Positions 37,030 through 46,323 of a stretch of 64,000 nucleotides of DNA are shown in pieces. Position 1 is the first letter of the stretch; each line of letters begins with the position of its first letter. Position numbers and translations under genes: made by a program. The notes under the pieces are model-generated. The model did no database searches. It was given only the letters and a program-made list of their open reading frames with translations, and was not told the origin of the DNA. Source of the DNA: Pseudomonadota bacterium (GTDB lineage Bacteria > Pseudomonadota > Gammaproteobacteria > Burkholderiales > Burkholderiaceae_C); contig JAIUPQ010000005.1 of assembly GCA_020161145.1 (NCBI GenBank), positions 124,001 through 188,000 of the forward strand, given 5' to 3'.

Positions 37030-37973
37030 ACACGCCGCTCTACCGCATTCCCGGTGCCGCCGCCCCGGCTGACGTGCCGGCGGCCGAGGCGACCGCCAGC
37101 CCCGAGGCGCCGCGCACCGTGGCCGGCGTGCTGGCGCAGTCGGGCATCGAGGCCGTGATGGACGAGCTGGACCGCGACCTCGTGGGCCTGGCGCCCGTCA
37201 AGCAGCGTGTTCGCGACATTGCCGCCCTGCTGGTCATCGACCGGCTGCGCGCGCGCTTCGAGCTGGCCGCCCAGGCGCCCAGCCTGCACATGTGCTTTAC
37301 CGGCAACCCCGGCACCGGCAAGACCACCGTCGCCTTGCGCATGGCCAGTTTGTTGCACCGGCTGGGCTATGTGCGCAAAGGCCATCTGGTGGCCGTCACC
37401 CGCGACGACCTGGTGGGCCAGTACATCGGCCACACCGCGCCCAAGACCAAAGAGGTGCTGAAGAAAGCCTATGGTGGCGTGCTGTTCATCGACGAGGCCT
37501 ACTACCTCTACCGCCCCGACAACGAACGCGACTACGGCCAGGAGGCCATCGAAATCCTGATGCAGGTGATGGAGAACCAGCGCGACGACCTGGTGGTCAT
37601 CCTCGCCGGCTACAAGGGCCGCATGGACACCTTCTTCCAGTCCAACCCGGGCATGAGCAGCCGCATCGCCCACCACATCGACTTTCCCGACTACAGCGAG
37701 GACGAGTTGCTGGCCATCGCCGATCGCCTGCTGGCGCAGCAGCACTACCGGCTGGGCGAGGGCGCGCGCGAGACGCTGGCCCGTTACGTGCATCTGCGCA
37801 TGCGCCAGCCCCACTTTGCCAACGCGCGCAGCGTGCGCAACGCGCTGGAGCGCGCGCGGCTGCGCCAGGCCAGCCGGCTGTTTGCCGACCGCGAGCGCGA
37901 GCTGACCCAAGACGACCTCACCACGCTGGAGGGCGCCGACATCGCCGCCAGCCGCGTGTTCACCGCATCCTGA
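37026..37973 (+). CDS. cbbX: Red-type RuBisCO activase CbbX
   Basis: A 315-residue AAA+ ATPase that remodels inhibited red-type RuBisCO by pulling on the large-subunit C-terminus. Walker A is [15 protein letters not shown], Walker [23 protein letters not shown], with a pore-loop-like [12 protein letters not shown]. It has a Pro/Ala-rich N-terminal segment of about 35 residues. GTG start coupled to cbbE. Its presence agrees with the form IC assignment. Confidence 0.96.
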   Translation: MNTPLYRIPGAAAPADVPAAEATASPEAPRTVAGVLAQSGIEAVMDELDRDLVGLAPVKQRVRDIAALLVIDRLRARFELAAQAPSLHMCFTGNPGTGKTTVALRMASLLHRLGYVRKGHLVAVTRDDLVGQYIGHTAPKTKEVLKKAYGGVLFIDEAYYLYRPDNERDYGQEAIEILMQVMENQRDDLVVILAGYKGRMDTFFQSNPGMSSRIAHHIDFPDYSEDELLAIADRLLAQQHYRLGEGARETLARYVHLRMRQPHFANARSVRNALERARLRQASRLFADRERELTQDDLTTLEGADIAASRVFTAS

Positions 37974-37992
37974 CTCCCAACCCCCCACTGCC

Positions 37993-39066
37993 ATGCTAGC
38001 CAACCACCGCTCCACGCTCACGCAATACCTGATCGAGCAGCGCCGCCGCTACCCGCAGGCCAGCGGCGAGCTCAACGGCCTCATCCTCGACGTGGCCATC
38101 GCCTGCAAAGCCATCGCCGGCACCGTGGCGCTGGGCGAGCTGGGCGGCAATGCCCGCAGCCTGGAGGTCAACGTTCAGGGCGAGGTGCAAAAAGCGCTGG
38201 ACGTGCTGGCCAACGAGGTCTTCATGCGCCGCTGCGAGTGGAGCGGCCAGCTGGCCGGCATGGCCTCCGAGGAAATGGAGGCGCCGCACCAGATCCCCGA
38301 TGCCTACCCGCGCGGCAAATACCTGCTGGTGTTCGACCCGCTGGACGGCTCGTCCAACATCGACGTCAACCTCACCGTGGGCAGCATCTTCTCCATCCTG
38401 CGCGCGCCGGCCGACGTCATCGAGTCGGGCCGCGACGTGACCGAGGCCGACTTTCTGCAGCCGGGTGCGGCCCAGGTGGCGGCCGGCTACGCGCTCTACG
38501 GCCCCAGCACCATGTTCATGCTCACCGTGGGCAACGGCGTGGCCGGCTTCACGCTGGATCCAGCCGTGGGCGAGTTCATGCTGACCCACCCCGACGTGCA
38601 CGTGCCCGAAGAGACGCGCGAGTTCGCCATCAACGCCTCCAACAGCCGCTTCTGGGAGCCGCCGGTCAAGCGCTACGTGGACGAATGCCTGGCCGGCGCC
38701 ACCGGCCCGCGCGGCAAGGACTTCAACATGCGCTGGATCGCCAGCATGGTGGCCGAGGCCCACCGCATCCTGATGCGCGGAGGGGTGTTTCTCTATCCGC
38801 GCGACACCAAAGACCTGGCCAAGGCCGGCCGCCTGCGCCTGCTGTACGAGACCAACCCCATAGGCTGGCTCATCGAGCAGGCCGGCGGGCGGGTCTCCAC
38901 CGGCCGCCAGCCCATGCTGGGCGTGCGGCCCACCGCCTTGCACCAGCGCATCGGCTGCGTGTTCGGCTCGCGGGCCGAGGTCGAGCGCATCGAGCGCTAC
39001 CACCACGAACCCACGCCCGAGGTGCCGGTGTCGCCCTTGTTCGCCGAGCGCAGCCTGTTTAGATAG
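37993..39066 (+). CDS. cbbF: Class I fructose-1,6-bisphosphatase
   Basis: A 357-residue phosphatase of the Calvin cycle (fructose-1,6-bisphosphate and probably sedoheptulose-1,7-bisphosphate). The metal site motif [14 protein letters not shown], the substrate region [17 protein letters not shown] and [15 protein letters not shown] are clear. It starts 19 bases after cbbX. Palindromic element C lies after its stop. Confidence 0.96.
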   Translation: MLANHRSTLTQYLIEQRRRYPQASGELNGLILDVAIACKAIAGTVALGELGGNARSLEVNVQGEVQKALDVLANEVFMRRCEWSGQLAGMASEEMEAPHQIPDAYPRGKYLLVFDPLDGSSNIDVNLTVGSIFSILRAPADVIESGRDVTEADFLQPGAAQVAAGYALYGPSTMFMLTVGNGVAGFTLDPAVGEFMLTHPDVHVPEETREFAINASNSRFWEPPVKRYVDECLAGATGPRGKDFNMRWIASMVAEAHRILMRGGVFLYPRDTKDLAKAGRLRLLYETNPIGWLIEQAGGRVSTGRQPMLGVRPTALHQRIGCVFGSRAEVERIERYHHEPTPEVPVSPLFAERSLFR

Positions 39067-39067
39067 A

Positions 39068-39159
39068 CCCACCCCCTACGCGATCACAGATCGCGCCCCC
39101 TCAAGGGGGCACCGCCAGCGGCCCGGCAAAGCCGGTTCCGCGGCGGTTGCTGGGGTGGG
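39068..39159. repeat. Intergenic palindromic element, copy C
   Basis: Outer stem CCCACCCC (39068-39075) with GGGGTGGG (39152-39159). Inside: hairpin GCGATC-ACA-GATCGC (39080-39094), hairpin GCCCCC-TCAA-GGGGGC (39095-39110), and a long interrupted stem ACCGCC / GCGG / CCGGC-AAA-GCCGG / CCGC / GGCGGT (39111-39147). Same architecture as copies A and B. It interrupts the cbb operon between cbbF and cbbP. Confidence 0.78.
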
Positions 39160-39207
39160 CACTGCTGTGCCACCAGCGGTTGAATTTTTGACTTTGTAGG
39201 TACTGCC

Positions 39208-40092
39208 ATGTCTCATCTGCATCCCATCATTGCCATCACGGGCTCGTCAGGGGCCGGCACCACGTCGGTCACGCGCACGTTCGAGGCCATCTTTCGCCGC
39301 GAGGGGCTGGGCTCGGCCATCATCGAGGGCGACAGCTTTCACCGCTACGACCGCAAGGAAATGCGCGCCCGCCAGGCCGAGGCCGAGGCCGATGGCGACC
39401 AGCACTTCAGCCACTTCGGCCCCGAGAACAACCTGTTCGCCGAGCTGGAGGCGCTGTTTCGCGACTACGCCGCCACCGGCGGCGGCAAGCGGCGCAAATA
39501 CCTGCACGACACCGGCGAGGCCGCGCCTTACAAGCAGGAGCCCGGCACCTTCACGCCCTGGGAGGACATCCCCGCCGGCACCGACCTGCTGTTCTACGAG
39601 GGTCTGCACGGCGCCGTGGTCACGCCCGAGGTCAACATCGCCCAATACCCCGACCTGCTGATCGGTGTCGTGCCGGTCATCAACCTGGAGTGGATCCAGA
39701 AGCTCTACCGCGACAAGCACGTGCGTGGCTACAGTGCCGAGGCCGTCACCGACACCATCCTGCGCCGCATGCCCGACTACGTGCACTACATCTGCCCGCA
39801 GTTCGCCCACACCCACGTCAACTTCCAGCGCGTGCCGGTGGTCGACACCAGCAACCCCTTCATCGCCCGCGACATCCCCACGGCCGACGAGAGCCTGTGC
39901 GTGATCCGCTTTGCCAACCCCAAAGGCATCGACTTTCCCTACCTGCTGAACATGATCGACAACAGCTGGATGAGCCGCGCCAACACCATCGTCGTGCCGG
40001 GCGGCAAGATGGAGCTGGCCATGCAACTGATCTTCACGCCGTTCATCTGGCGGATGATGGAGCGCCGCTCGCGGGCGCGCGGAGCACTCTGA
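39208..40092 (+). CDS. cbbP: Phosphoribulokinase
   Basis: A 294-residue class I (octameric, bacterial) phosphoribulokinase that makes RuBP from ribulose-5-phosphate and ATP, the defining Calvin-cycle step with RuBisCO. Walker A is ITGSSGAGTTSVTRTFE; catalytic and substrate regions are IIEGDSFHRYDRKEMR, HFGPENN and LFYEGLHGAV. It overlaps cbbT by one base (TGATG). Confidence 0.97.
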   Translation: MSHLHPIIAITGSSGAGTTSVTRTFEAIFRREGLGSAIIEGDSFHRYDRKEMRARQAEAEADGDQHFSHFGPENNLFAELEALFRDYAATGGGKRRKYLHDTGEAAPYKQEPGTFTPWEDIPAGTDLLFYEGLHGAVVTPEVNIAQYPDLLIGVVPVINLEWIQKLYRDKHVRGYSAEAVTDTILRRMPDYVHYICPQFAHTHVNFQRVPVVDTSNPFIARDIPTADESLCVIRFANPKGIDFPYLLNMIDNSWMSRANTIVVPGGKMELAMQLIFTPFIWRMMERRSRARGAL

Positions 40093-42113
40093 TGGCCTCC
40101 ACCTCCACCGACCGCGCCCTCAGCCCCGGCCACGGCCGCACCAGCCGGCTGGCCAATGCGCTGCGCATGCTGGCCATCGACGCCGTGCAGGCCGCCAACT
40201 CGGGCCACCCCGGCGCACCCATGGGCATGGCCGAGATGGCCGAAGCGCTGTGGCTGCGCCACCTCAAGCACAACCCGGCCGACCCGCAGTGGTGGGACCG
40301 CGACCGCTTTGTGCTCAGCAACGGTCACGCCTCCATGCTGCTGTATGCGCTGCTGCACCTCAGCGGCTACGACTTGCCGCTGGATGAGCTCAAGCGCTTT
40401 CGCCAGTGGGGCAGCGCCACCCCCGGCCATCCCGAGGTGGGCCACACACCGGGCGTGGAGACCACCACCGGCCCGCTGGGCCAGGGCCTGACCAATGCGG
40501 TGGGCATGGCGCTGGCCGAAAAGTTGCTGGCCGACCGCTACAACTGCGATGGCCACACCGTGGTGGACCACCGCACCTGGGTCTTCCTGGGCGACGGCTG
40601 CCTGATGGAGGGCGTCAGCCAGGAGGCCATCTCGCTGGCCGGGGCCTGGCGGCTGGCCAAGCTCTGCGCGCTGTATGACGACAACGGCATCTCCATCGAC
40701 GGGGCCGTCGCGCCCTGGTTTGCCGACGACACGCCGGCGCGCTTTCGCGCCAGTGGCTGGCACGTCATCGGCCCCGTGGACGGCCACGACGTGGCGGCGC
40801 TGGACGCCGCGCTGGACCAGGCGCGCACCAGCGAGCGGCCCACGCTCATCGTCTGCCGCACCACCATCGGCAACGGCTCGCCTGGTCGCGCCGGCACCGC
40901 CAAAGCCCACGGCGAGCCGTTGGGCGCCGACGAGATCGCGGCCACCCGCGCTAGACTGGACTGGCCCCATCCGCCGTTCGAGATTCCGGCCGACGTGCGC
41001 CAGGCCTGGTCTGCCGCCAGCCGGGGCGCGGCGGCGCAGGCCGACTGGCAGCGGCGCTGGGACGCCTACGCCGCCGCCCACCCGCAAGACGCGGCCGAAC
41101 TGGCGCGGCGCATGGGTGGCACGCTGCCGCGTGAGTTCGGCGTCCATTGGAGCGAGGTCGTCGCCGCCACCCAGATGCGGGCCGAGACCGTGGCCACCCG
41201 CAAGGCCAGCCAGCACGTCATTGCCGAGCTGGCGCCGCGCCTGCCCGAGCTGCTGGGCGGCTCGGCCGACCTGACCGGCTCCAACCTCACCGACTGGCCC
41301 GGCTGCGGCGCCGTGCGCGGCGGGCAGCGTGGCGGGCGCCACATCAACTACGGCGTGCGCGAGTTCGGCATGGCGGCGGTGATGAACGGCCTGGCGCTGC
41401 ATGGTGGCTTCATCCCGTTTGGCGGCACCTTCCTGACCTTCAGCGACTACAGCCGCAACGCCATCCGCATGGCGGCGCTGATGGGCCAGCGTGTGATCCA
41501 CGTGTTCACGCACGACTCCATCGGCCTGGGCGAGGACGGCCCCACCCACCAGCCGGTGGAGCACGTGGCCAGCCTGCGGCTGATGCCGGGTCTGGACGTC
41601 TGGCGCCCGGGCGACGCCACTGAGACCGCCGTGGCCTGGGGCGTGGCCGTGCAGAACGCCCACCGGCCCACGGCGCTGGTGCTGTCGCGCCAGAACCTGC
41701 CGGCCCAGCCGCGCACGCCCGACCAGTTGGCGGCCGTGGCGCGGGGCGGCTATGTGCTGGCCGACCGCGACGGCGCGCGCGCCGTGCTCATCGCCACCGG
41801 CTCCGAGCTGGCGCTGGCCATGGCCGCGCAGCGGCAGCTGGACGCGGCCGGCGTGCCGGTGCGCGTGGTGTCCATGCCGTCCACCACGGTGTTCGAGCGC
41901 CAGAGTGCCGAGTGGCGGGGCGTGGTGCTGCCGGCGGGCCTGCCGCGCGTGGCCGTGGAGGCCGGCACGCCGCGCGGCTGGGGCGATCTGGGCTGCGTGG
42001 CCGTGCTGGGGCTGGACCGCTTCGGCGCCTCGGCACCCGGCCCGCAGCTGATGGCCGAGCTGGGCTTCACGCCCGAGCGGCTGGCCGCGCTGGTGCGAGG
42101 CGTCCTCGCATGA
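40092..42113 (+). CDS. cbbT: Transketolase
   Basis: A 673-residue thiamine-diphosphate enzyme moving two-carbon units in the regenerative phase. Motifs: ANSGHPGAPMGMAEMAE, SNGHASMLLYALLHLSGY, TTTGPLGQGLTNAVGMA, the ThDP/Mg2+ site GDGCLMEGVSQEA, and FTHDSIGLGEDGPTHQPVEH. The ATG at 40092 overlaps the cbbP stop. Confidence 0.97.
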   Translation: MASTSTDRALSPGHGRTSRLANALRMLAIDAVQAANSGHPGAPMGMAEMAEALWLRHLKHNPADPQWWDRDRFVLSNGHASMLLYALLHLSGYDLPLDELKRFRQWGSATPGHPEVGHTPGVETTTGPLGQGLTNAVGMALAEKLLADRYNCDGHTVVDHRTWVFLGDGCLMEGVSQEAISLAGAWRLAKLCALYDDNGISIDGAVAPWFADDTPARFRASGWHVIGPVDGHDVAALDAALDQARTSERPTLIVCRTTIGNGSPGRAGTAKAHGEPLGADEIAATRARLDWPHPPFEIPADVRQAWSAASRGAAAQADWQRRWDAYAAAHPQDAAELARRMGGTLPREFGVHWSEVVAATQMRAETVATRKASQHVIAELAPRLPELLGGSADLTGSNLTDWPGCGAVRGGQRGGRHINYGVREFGMAAVMNGLALHGGFIPFGGTFLTFSDYSRNAIRMAALMGQRVIHVFTHDSIGLGEDGPTHQPVEHVASLRLMPGLDVWRPGDATETAVAWGVAVQNAHRPTALVLSRQNLPAQPRTPDQLAAVARGGYVLADRDGARAVLIATGSELALAMAAQRQLDAAGVPVRVVSMPSTTVFERQSAEWRGVVLPAGLPRVAVEAGTPRGWGDLGCVAVLGLDRFGASAPGPQLMAELGFTPERLAALVRGVLA

Positions 42114-42778
42114 GGTATGGCGCGCTGACCTTCGATCTGGACGGCACGCTGGTGGCGACGGCAGCCGAAATCGCCGTCGCCGTCAACCGCACGCTGGCCG
42201 GCAGCGGCCTGCCCACGCAGAGCGAGGCCGACATCGCGCGCCATGTGGGTGCCGGCCTGCATGCCACGCTGGACGGCGTGCTGACCGACCTCAGCGCCGA
42301 GTTGCCGCGCGCCCCGCTGTACGCCCGGCTGGACGTGCACTACGCCGTGGTGGCCGGCCGCTCGGCGCGGCCCTACCGCGGCGCCGCCGAGATGCTGGCC
42401 GCCTTGCGGAGCGAGGGCGTGCGGCTGGCCTGCGTGACCAACAAGGCGCATCGGTTTGCCCAGCAGGTGCTGGACGGCACGGGGCTGGCGCCGCTGCTGG
42501 ACTATGTGATTGGCGGCGACTCGCTGCCCTACAAAAAGCCCGACGCGCGCGTGCTCACCCATGCGCTGCACGTGCTGGGCGCCACCCCTGCGCGCGCGGC
42601 ACACGTGGGCGACTCGCTCACCGACACGGCGGCCGCCCGCAACGCCGGCGTGGCGGCCTGGGCCGTGCCCTGGGGCTATCGGGGCAACCACACGCTGGCC
42701 GAGCTGAACGCCGAGCGGGTGTTCGACGCCTTCGACGACCTCACCACTTTTGTACAGGCCGCCAATGCCGCCGCTTGA
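42110..42778 (+). CDS. cbbZ: Phosphoglycolate phosphatase
   Basis: A 222-residue HAD phosphatase that removes the 2-phosphoglycolate made by the oxygenase reaction. Motif I FDLDGTLVATAAEI, motif II VTNKAHRFA, lysine in YKKPDARVL, and motif III HVGDSLTDTAAARNAG. The ATG overlaps the cbbT stop by four bases (ATGA). Confidence 0.94.
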   Translation: MRYGALTFDLDGTLVATAAEIAVAVNRTLAGSGLPTQSEADIARHVGAGLHATLDGVLTDLSAELPRAPLYARLDVHYAVVAGRSARPYRGAAEMLAALRSEGVRLACVTNKAHRFAQQVLDGTGLAPLLDYVIGGDSLPYKKPDARVLTHALHVLGATPARAAHVGDSLTDTAAARNAGVAAWAVPWGYRGNHTLAELNAERVFDAFDDLTTFVQAANAAA

Positions 42779-43463
42779 GGCCTTGCTCTGGGACGTGGAC
42801 GGTACGCTGGCCGAGACCGAGCGCGATGGTCACCGCGTGGCCTTCAACATGGCGTTCACGCGGGCTGGCCTGGGCTGGCGCTGGGACGACGCGCGCTATG
42901 GCGCGCTGCTGCACGTCACGGGCGGGCGCGAGCGCCTGCTGGCCGACATGGCCAACCGCGCCGACGCGCCGGCCGCGCGCCCGGCCCGCGAGGACTTGGC
43001 GCGCACGCTGCATGCCAGCAAGAACGCCGCCTACGCCTGGCTGGTGGCGCAGGGCCGCATCACCGCGCGCGAAGGCGTGGTGGCCGTCATCGAGGCGGCG
43101 CATGCGGCCGGCCTGCGCCAGGCCATCGTCACCACCACCAGCCGCGTCAACGTAGAGGCCTTGCTGCCCCGACTGCTGGGCAGCCGCTGGGCCACGCGGT
43201 TTGCCACCGTGGTCTGCGGCGAAGACGTGGCGCGCAAAAAGCCGGCACCCGATGCCTACCAACTGGCACTGGCGCTGCTGCACCTGCCGCCCAGCCGCGC
43301 GCTGGCCATCGAGGATTCGCCCCCCGGTGTGGCCGCTGCCCGGGCGGCGGGACTGGCGGTGGCGCGTCGGCCCAGCCACTACTTTGCCGGCGAACCCACG
43401 CCCGCAGGGCCGCTCACGCTGGCGGCCCTGCGGGCAGGGTTTGAGCGCGGGGCGCTCAGTTGA
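42765..43463 (+). CDS. cbbY: HAD-family phosphatase CbbY
   Basis: A 232-residue HAD hydrolase. Motif I is LLWDVDGTLAETERDGHRVAFN, with GEDVARKKPAPDAY and IEDSPPGVAAARAAGL as the remaining motifs; this matches CbbY, which degrades the RuBisCO inhibitor xylulose-1,5-bisphosphate. The ATG at 42765 overlaps cbbZ by 14 bases. It is the last cbb gene; its 3' end codes through a 14-bp perfect hairpin and overlaps the convergent protease gene by eight bases. Confidence 0.93.
   Translation: MPPLEALLWDVDGTLAETERDGHRVAFNMAFTRAGLGWRWDDARYGALLHVTGGRERLLADMANRADAPAARPAREDLARTLHASKNAAYAWLVAQGRITAREGVVAVIEAAHAAGLRQAIVTTTSRVNVEALLPRLLGSRWATRFATVVCGEDVARKKPAPDAYQLALALLHLPPSRALAIEDSPPGVAAARAAGLAVARRPSHYFAGEPTPAGPLTLAALRAGFERGALS
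43400..43435 (+). terminator. Perfect 14-bp hairpin at the end of the cbb operon, inside cbbY
   Basis: GCCCGCAGGGCCGC (43400-43413) and GCGGCCCTGCGGGC (43422-43435) with an eight-base loop lie within the last codons of cbbY. There is no T run, so it may protect the mRNA 3' end or help rho-dependent termination, not act as a classical terminator. Confidence 0.45.
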
Positions 43464-44562
43464 CGCGGATGGGGACGTAGGTCGCGTTGTTGCTGCTGTC
43501 CGAGTCGCTCAGCGCGTTGTCGTAGTTGATGATGGTGCCCAGCCAGTAGTTGGTGCCGCTGGTGAGGTTTTTGGGGATGGTGACCGTGCGCTTGATCGTG
43601 TACACGTTGTCGCGCGCCAGCGTCAGGCTGCTGGTGGACAGCCGGCGGTCGGCGGTGGTGATCCAGTCGTTGCTGGAGACATACCAGGCCACGTTGGGCG
43701 ATTGCGTGGATTCGCCGCTGTTCTCATAGGTGAACTCGACGCGCACCTTCTGGCCTTTGCTGACCCTGTAGCCGGGCTCGCCGTTGACCGTGGTGGTGGG
43801 CAGCTCGACGCCGGTGGTGGCGTTGTAGGCCTGCACCCTTCGGTGCCAGGAGTACTGGCCGCTGGCATAGGCGTATTTCCAGTGGCTGACCGACAGCTCC
43901 TGGTAGTTGGCACCCCAGGGGCCATAGATGTAGGCCAGGCCGTCGGAGGCGTCCTCGCCCAGGTAGCCGCGCGCCGTGCTGGAGTTGGCATGCATGTGCG
44001 TGAAATCCGCGCCCATGATGTTGTACTCGTCGTTTTCGTGCATCAACCCGAAGGCGTGGCCGAACTCGTGCAGGCCCGTGGTCTGCATCTGGCGCAGGCT
44101 GCCGGTGTAGTAAATCAGGCTGCTCTTGACCTCGTCACCCGTCCACTGCCACGGGGCGCGGTAGTCGAAGATGATGTCGGTCTCGTCCAGGTGGTTGGTC
44201 ACCAGGCCAAAGAGGCTGTAGCAGGTGCTCCACCAGTAGGTGAGCGCCGGTGCGCCCTGCAAGACGCTGTTGTCGACCGAGCCCCAGACCTCGTTCTCGC
44301 CGTTGTCCAGGCCCACGCTGCCGGCGTCGGAAACCAGCGAGAAATAGGCCTGGCTGGGGTTGGCGTTGAAGAAGATGCGCGAGCGCTCAAGGGTGTCGCG
44401 CCAGTAGCCGGTGGGAAAGCTGACGGTGCTGGCCTTGAACGTCTGGCCCGAGTTGGACCAGCGCACGGGTTGGTTGTAGCAGGTGTTGTTTTCAAAGGCC
44501 ATCGCAGGGGCGGCGGCGGCGAGCGCGCAGGCCATGCCCAGCGCATGTAGGGTGCGTTTCAT
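43456..44562 (-). CDS. Secreted metzincin (matrixin-type) zinc metalloprotease
   Basis: A 368-residue exported protein with a signal peptide (about 22 residues, ending APAMA). The zinc site is HEFGHAFGLMH (HExxHxxGxxH), with the Met-turn in YNIMGADF 14 or so residues later. After the catalytic domain (to about residue 215) a C-terminal domain of about 150 residues looks like a CARDB/Ig-type beta sandwich (QKVRVEFTYENSGESTQSPNVAWYVS, ending SDSSNNATYVPIRVN). No propeptide Cys switch is obvious. The gene starts 35 bases after the next minus-strand gene, which encodes another secreted protein, so the two are probably co-expressed. Confidence 0.9.
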   Translation of the reverse strand: MKRTLHALGMACALAAAAPAMAFENNTCYNQPVRWSNSGQTFKASTVSFPTGYWRDTLERSRIFFNANPSQAYFSLVSDAGSVGLDNGENEVWGSVDNSVLQGAPALTYWWSTCYSLFGLVTNHLDETDIIFDYRAPWQWTGDEVKSSLIYYTGSLRQMQTTGLHEFGHAFGLMHENDEYNIMGADFTHMHANSSTARGYLGEDASDGLAYIYGPWGANYQELSVSHWKYAYASGQYSWHRRVQAYNATTGVELPTTTVNGEPGYRVSKGQKVRVEFTYENSGESTQSPNVAWYVSSNDWITTADRRLSTSSLTLARDNVYTIKRTVTIPKNLTSGTNYWLGTIINYDNALSDSDSSNNATYVPIRVN

Positions 44563-44597
44563 GATGATGTCTCCCTCGAGATGAATGAACGGCGGAT

Positions 44598-45569
44598 TCA
44601 GCGGCGCGGGGCCACGTCGCGCGCGGCTTGTTGCCGGGCGGCTGCGGCATCGGCGGCATCGGCAGCGGACACCGCCGCTTCGACGGCGGGCGTCTGGGCG
44701 GGCACGGCGGGCCGGGTCGCCGGCGTTGCAATAACGGCCTGCGGGTCGGCGCTGCGGAAGGGGCCGGCGGCCTTCAGGGCCTGGGCATGCTGGCGCACGC
44801 TTTGCGCAAAGGCCTGCACGCCGACGCGCGTGGCGGCCGCCTGCGGCGCCGGTGCCTCGGCCTCACCCAGTACGCGGTCGGCCACCATGGGCTCATCCCC
44901 GCTCACGCCCATGACGATAGGGCGTGGCACGTATTGCGCGCGCGCCTCGGCCATGGACAGCCCCATGGTGGCCAGTTGCTGGCGGGCCTGGGGGTTTTGC
45001 ATCAGCGCGTCGAAGCTGGGCCCCGGGTAGGTGACCGTGAGGAACTCGGCCGGCGCACGGCCTTGCGCATGAGGTGCTCCGGCCGTCAGGCCGGTCAGCG
45101 GTACACCGTGGCCGTTGTGCATCTGGCCGCCGCTGATGCGGAACCGCCCGTCGATGCACTTGGCCAGCGCGCAGCCGCGCTCACCGTTGCCGGCGACGAA
45201 GAGCACGTCTTCATCGCCGACCTGGAACACCGGGTAGTCGGAGAGGCTGAGCACGCGGCCCTGGCCATCGGGGCCGCCCACGAAGCGCAGCGTGATGGTC
45301 TGGCCGGGGTGCGCGCCGGCCAGTGGCGCCATCACCTCGAAGGTGACCAGGGCGTGTGGCAGGCGGTTCGGTGCGCCCGGCGTGGGGGTGGACAGCACGT
45401 AGTCCACCTGGCTGACGCGGGTATGCGCCACAAAAGTGGATTGGGCGGCCAGGCTGGACAGCGAGGCCGGTGCAGTGCGGGCAGGGCCTGCCGCGGCGGC
45501 GATACCCACGCCGCTCACAAGGCTCGCGGCGACCAGGGTCAGGCGAGCACGGTCAAGTGCGGTTTTCAT
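44598..45569 (-). CDS. Secreted protein of unknown function paired with the metalloprotease
   Basis: A 323-residue exported protein. A signal peptide of about 27 residues is followed by a compact domain (about 40-190: SLAAQSTFVAHTRVSQVDYVLST, HALVTFEVMAPLAGAHPGQTITLRF and GDEDVLFVAGNGERGCALAKCIDGRFRI, two Cys that may pair), then a long Ala/Pro/Gln-rich C-terminal tail (from about 225) probably disordered. The family is not recognised. Being directly upstream of the protease in the same operon suggests a partner such as an inhibitor, chaperone or substrate. Confidence 0.82.
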   Translation of the reverse strand: MKTALDRARLTLVAASLVSGVGIAAAAGPARTAPASLSSLAAQSTFVAHTRVSQVDYVLSTPTPGAPNRLPHALVTFEVMAPLAGAHPGQTITLRFVGGPDGQGRVLSLSDYPVFQVGDEDVLFVAGNGERGCALAKCIDGRFRISGGQMHNGHGVPLTGLTAGAPHAQGRAPAEFLTVTYPGPSFDALMQNPQARQQLATMGLSMAEARAQYVPRPIVMGVSGDEPMVADRVLGEAEAPAPQAAATRVGVQAFAQSVRQHAQALKAAGPFRSADPQAVIATPATRPAVPAQTPAVEAAVSAADAADAAAARQQAARDVAPRR

Positions 45570-45706
45570 CAGTGACTCCCTCAGGTTGGTGGACGGATGG
45601 GCCTGTATGGCCCACCGGCGTCACCCAAGCCTGGATGGAGATCAACCGATGCTCAGGTGCGCGAAGTCAGCTTAGGGCTGCATCGCGGCACCACCGTCCC
45701 TCCATC

Positions 45707-45746
45707 GGGGGGGGCGATGGGGGGCGGGTTTGGGGGGCGGGCCGGG
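45707..45746 (+). other. G-run tract able to form a G-quadruplex
   Basis: Six G runs (8, 6, 3, 6, 3 and 3 long) lie within 40 bases on the plus strand, and CCATCG/CGATGG (45702-45707 and 45715-45720) can also pair around the first run. It lies in the 203-base gap between two minus-strand genes (45570-45772). Otherwise nothing is seen in this gap except promoter space for the downstream gene. Confidence 0.45.
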
Positions 45747-45772
45747 CGCAGCCTGGCCCTGGGTGGGGGTAC

Positions 45773-46228
45773 TCAGTACGTGGCCCGCGCCACACGCACC
45801 TTGCCGCCGTTGCTGACGATTTGCACGCGGTCGCCGACGGCAAAGGTCTCGCTGCCGCGCGCCTGCACGATGGCGCGCTCGTCGCCGCTGGGCAGGCGCA
45901 CGGTGATTTCCAGCGCGTCCTCCTGGGTGCCCATACGCTCGATGGCGTTACCCGCCACGGCACCCGCCACGGCACCCAGCACGCCCACGGCGATGTTCTC
46001 GCGCTTGCCGCCCACGGTGGAGCCGGCGAGGCCGCCCAGCACGCCGCCGGTGGCCGCGCCCACGCCGCTCTGGCTGCCTTCAACCCGTACGGCGCGCACC
46101 CCCACCACGGTGCCTTGCTGGATGGTGGACATCCGCTGCGCATCCTGGCGCGAGATCACGTCGGGGCTGGTGGTGGAACAGGCGGCGAGGAGGGTGGTGA
46201 GGGCGAGGACGGGCAGGGTGTGTTTCAT
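45773..46228 (-). CDS. SlyB/Pcp-like glycine-zipper outer-membrane lipoprotein
   Basis: A 151-residue lipoprotein. The lipobox LLAAC is at residues 13-17. Next come a linker with VVGVRAVRVEGSQ, a glycine-zipper region (GAATGGVLGGLAGSTVGG...AVGVLGAVAGAVAGNAIE) and a C-terminal beta domain (ITVRLPSGDERAIVQ...FAVGDRVQIVSNGGKVRV). SlyB-type proteins stabilise the outer membrane around LPS and porins; this role is family inference. Confidence 0.92.
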   Translation of the reverse strand: MKHTLPVLALTTLLAACSTTSPDVISRQDAQRMSTIQQGTVVGVRAVRVEGSQSGVGAATGGVLGGLAGSTVGGKRENIAVGVLGAVAGAVAGNAIERMGTQEDALEITVRLPSGDERAIVQARGSETFAVGDRVQIVSNGGKVRVARATY

Positions 46229-46323
46229 GGGGAAATCTCCGGAGTGCCTCGCACAACGCCATGCCCGTGGGCCGAGTTGACGCCGGGCCTCGCCAAAGGC
46301 GCCGCACGAAGGTCAGATCAATC

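Noticed and set aside
45702-45720. CCATCG/CGATGG around the G tract as a terminator
   Set aside because: The loop would be an unbroken G run and no T run follows on either strand.
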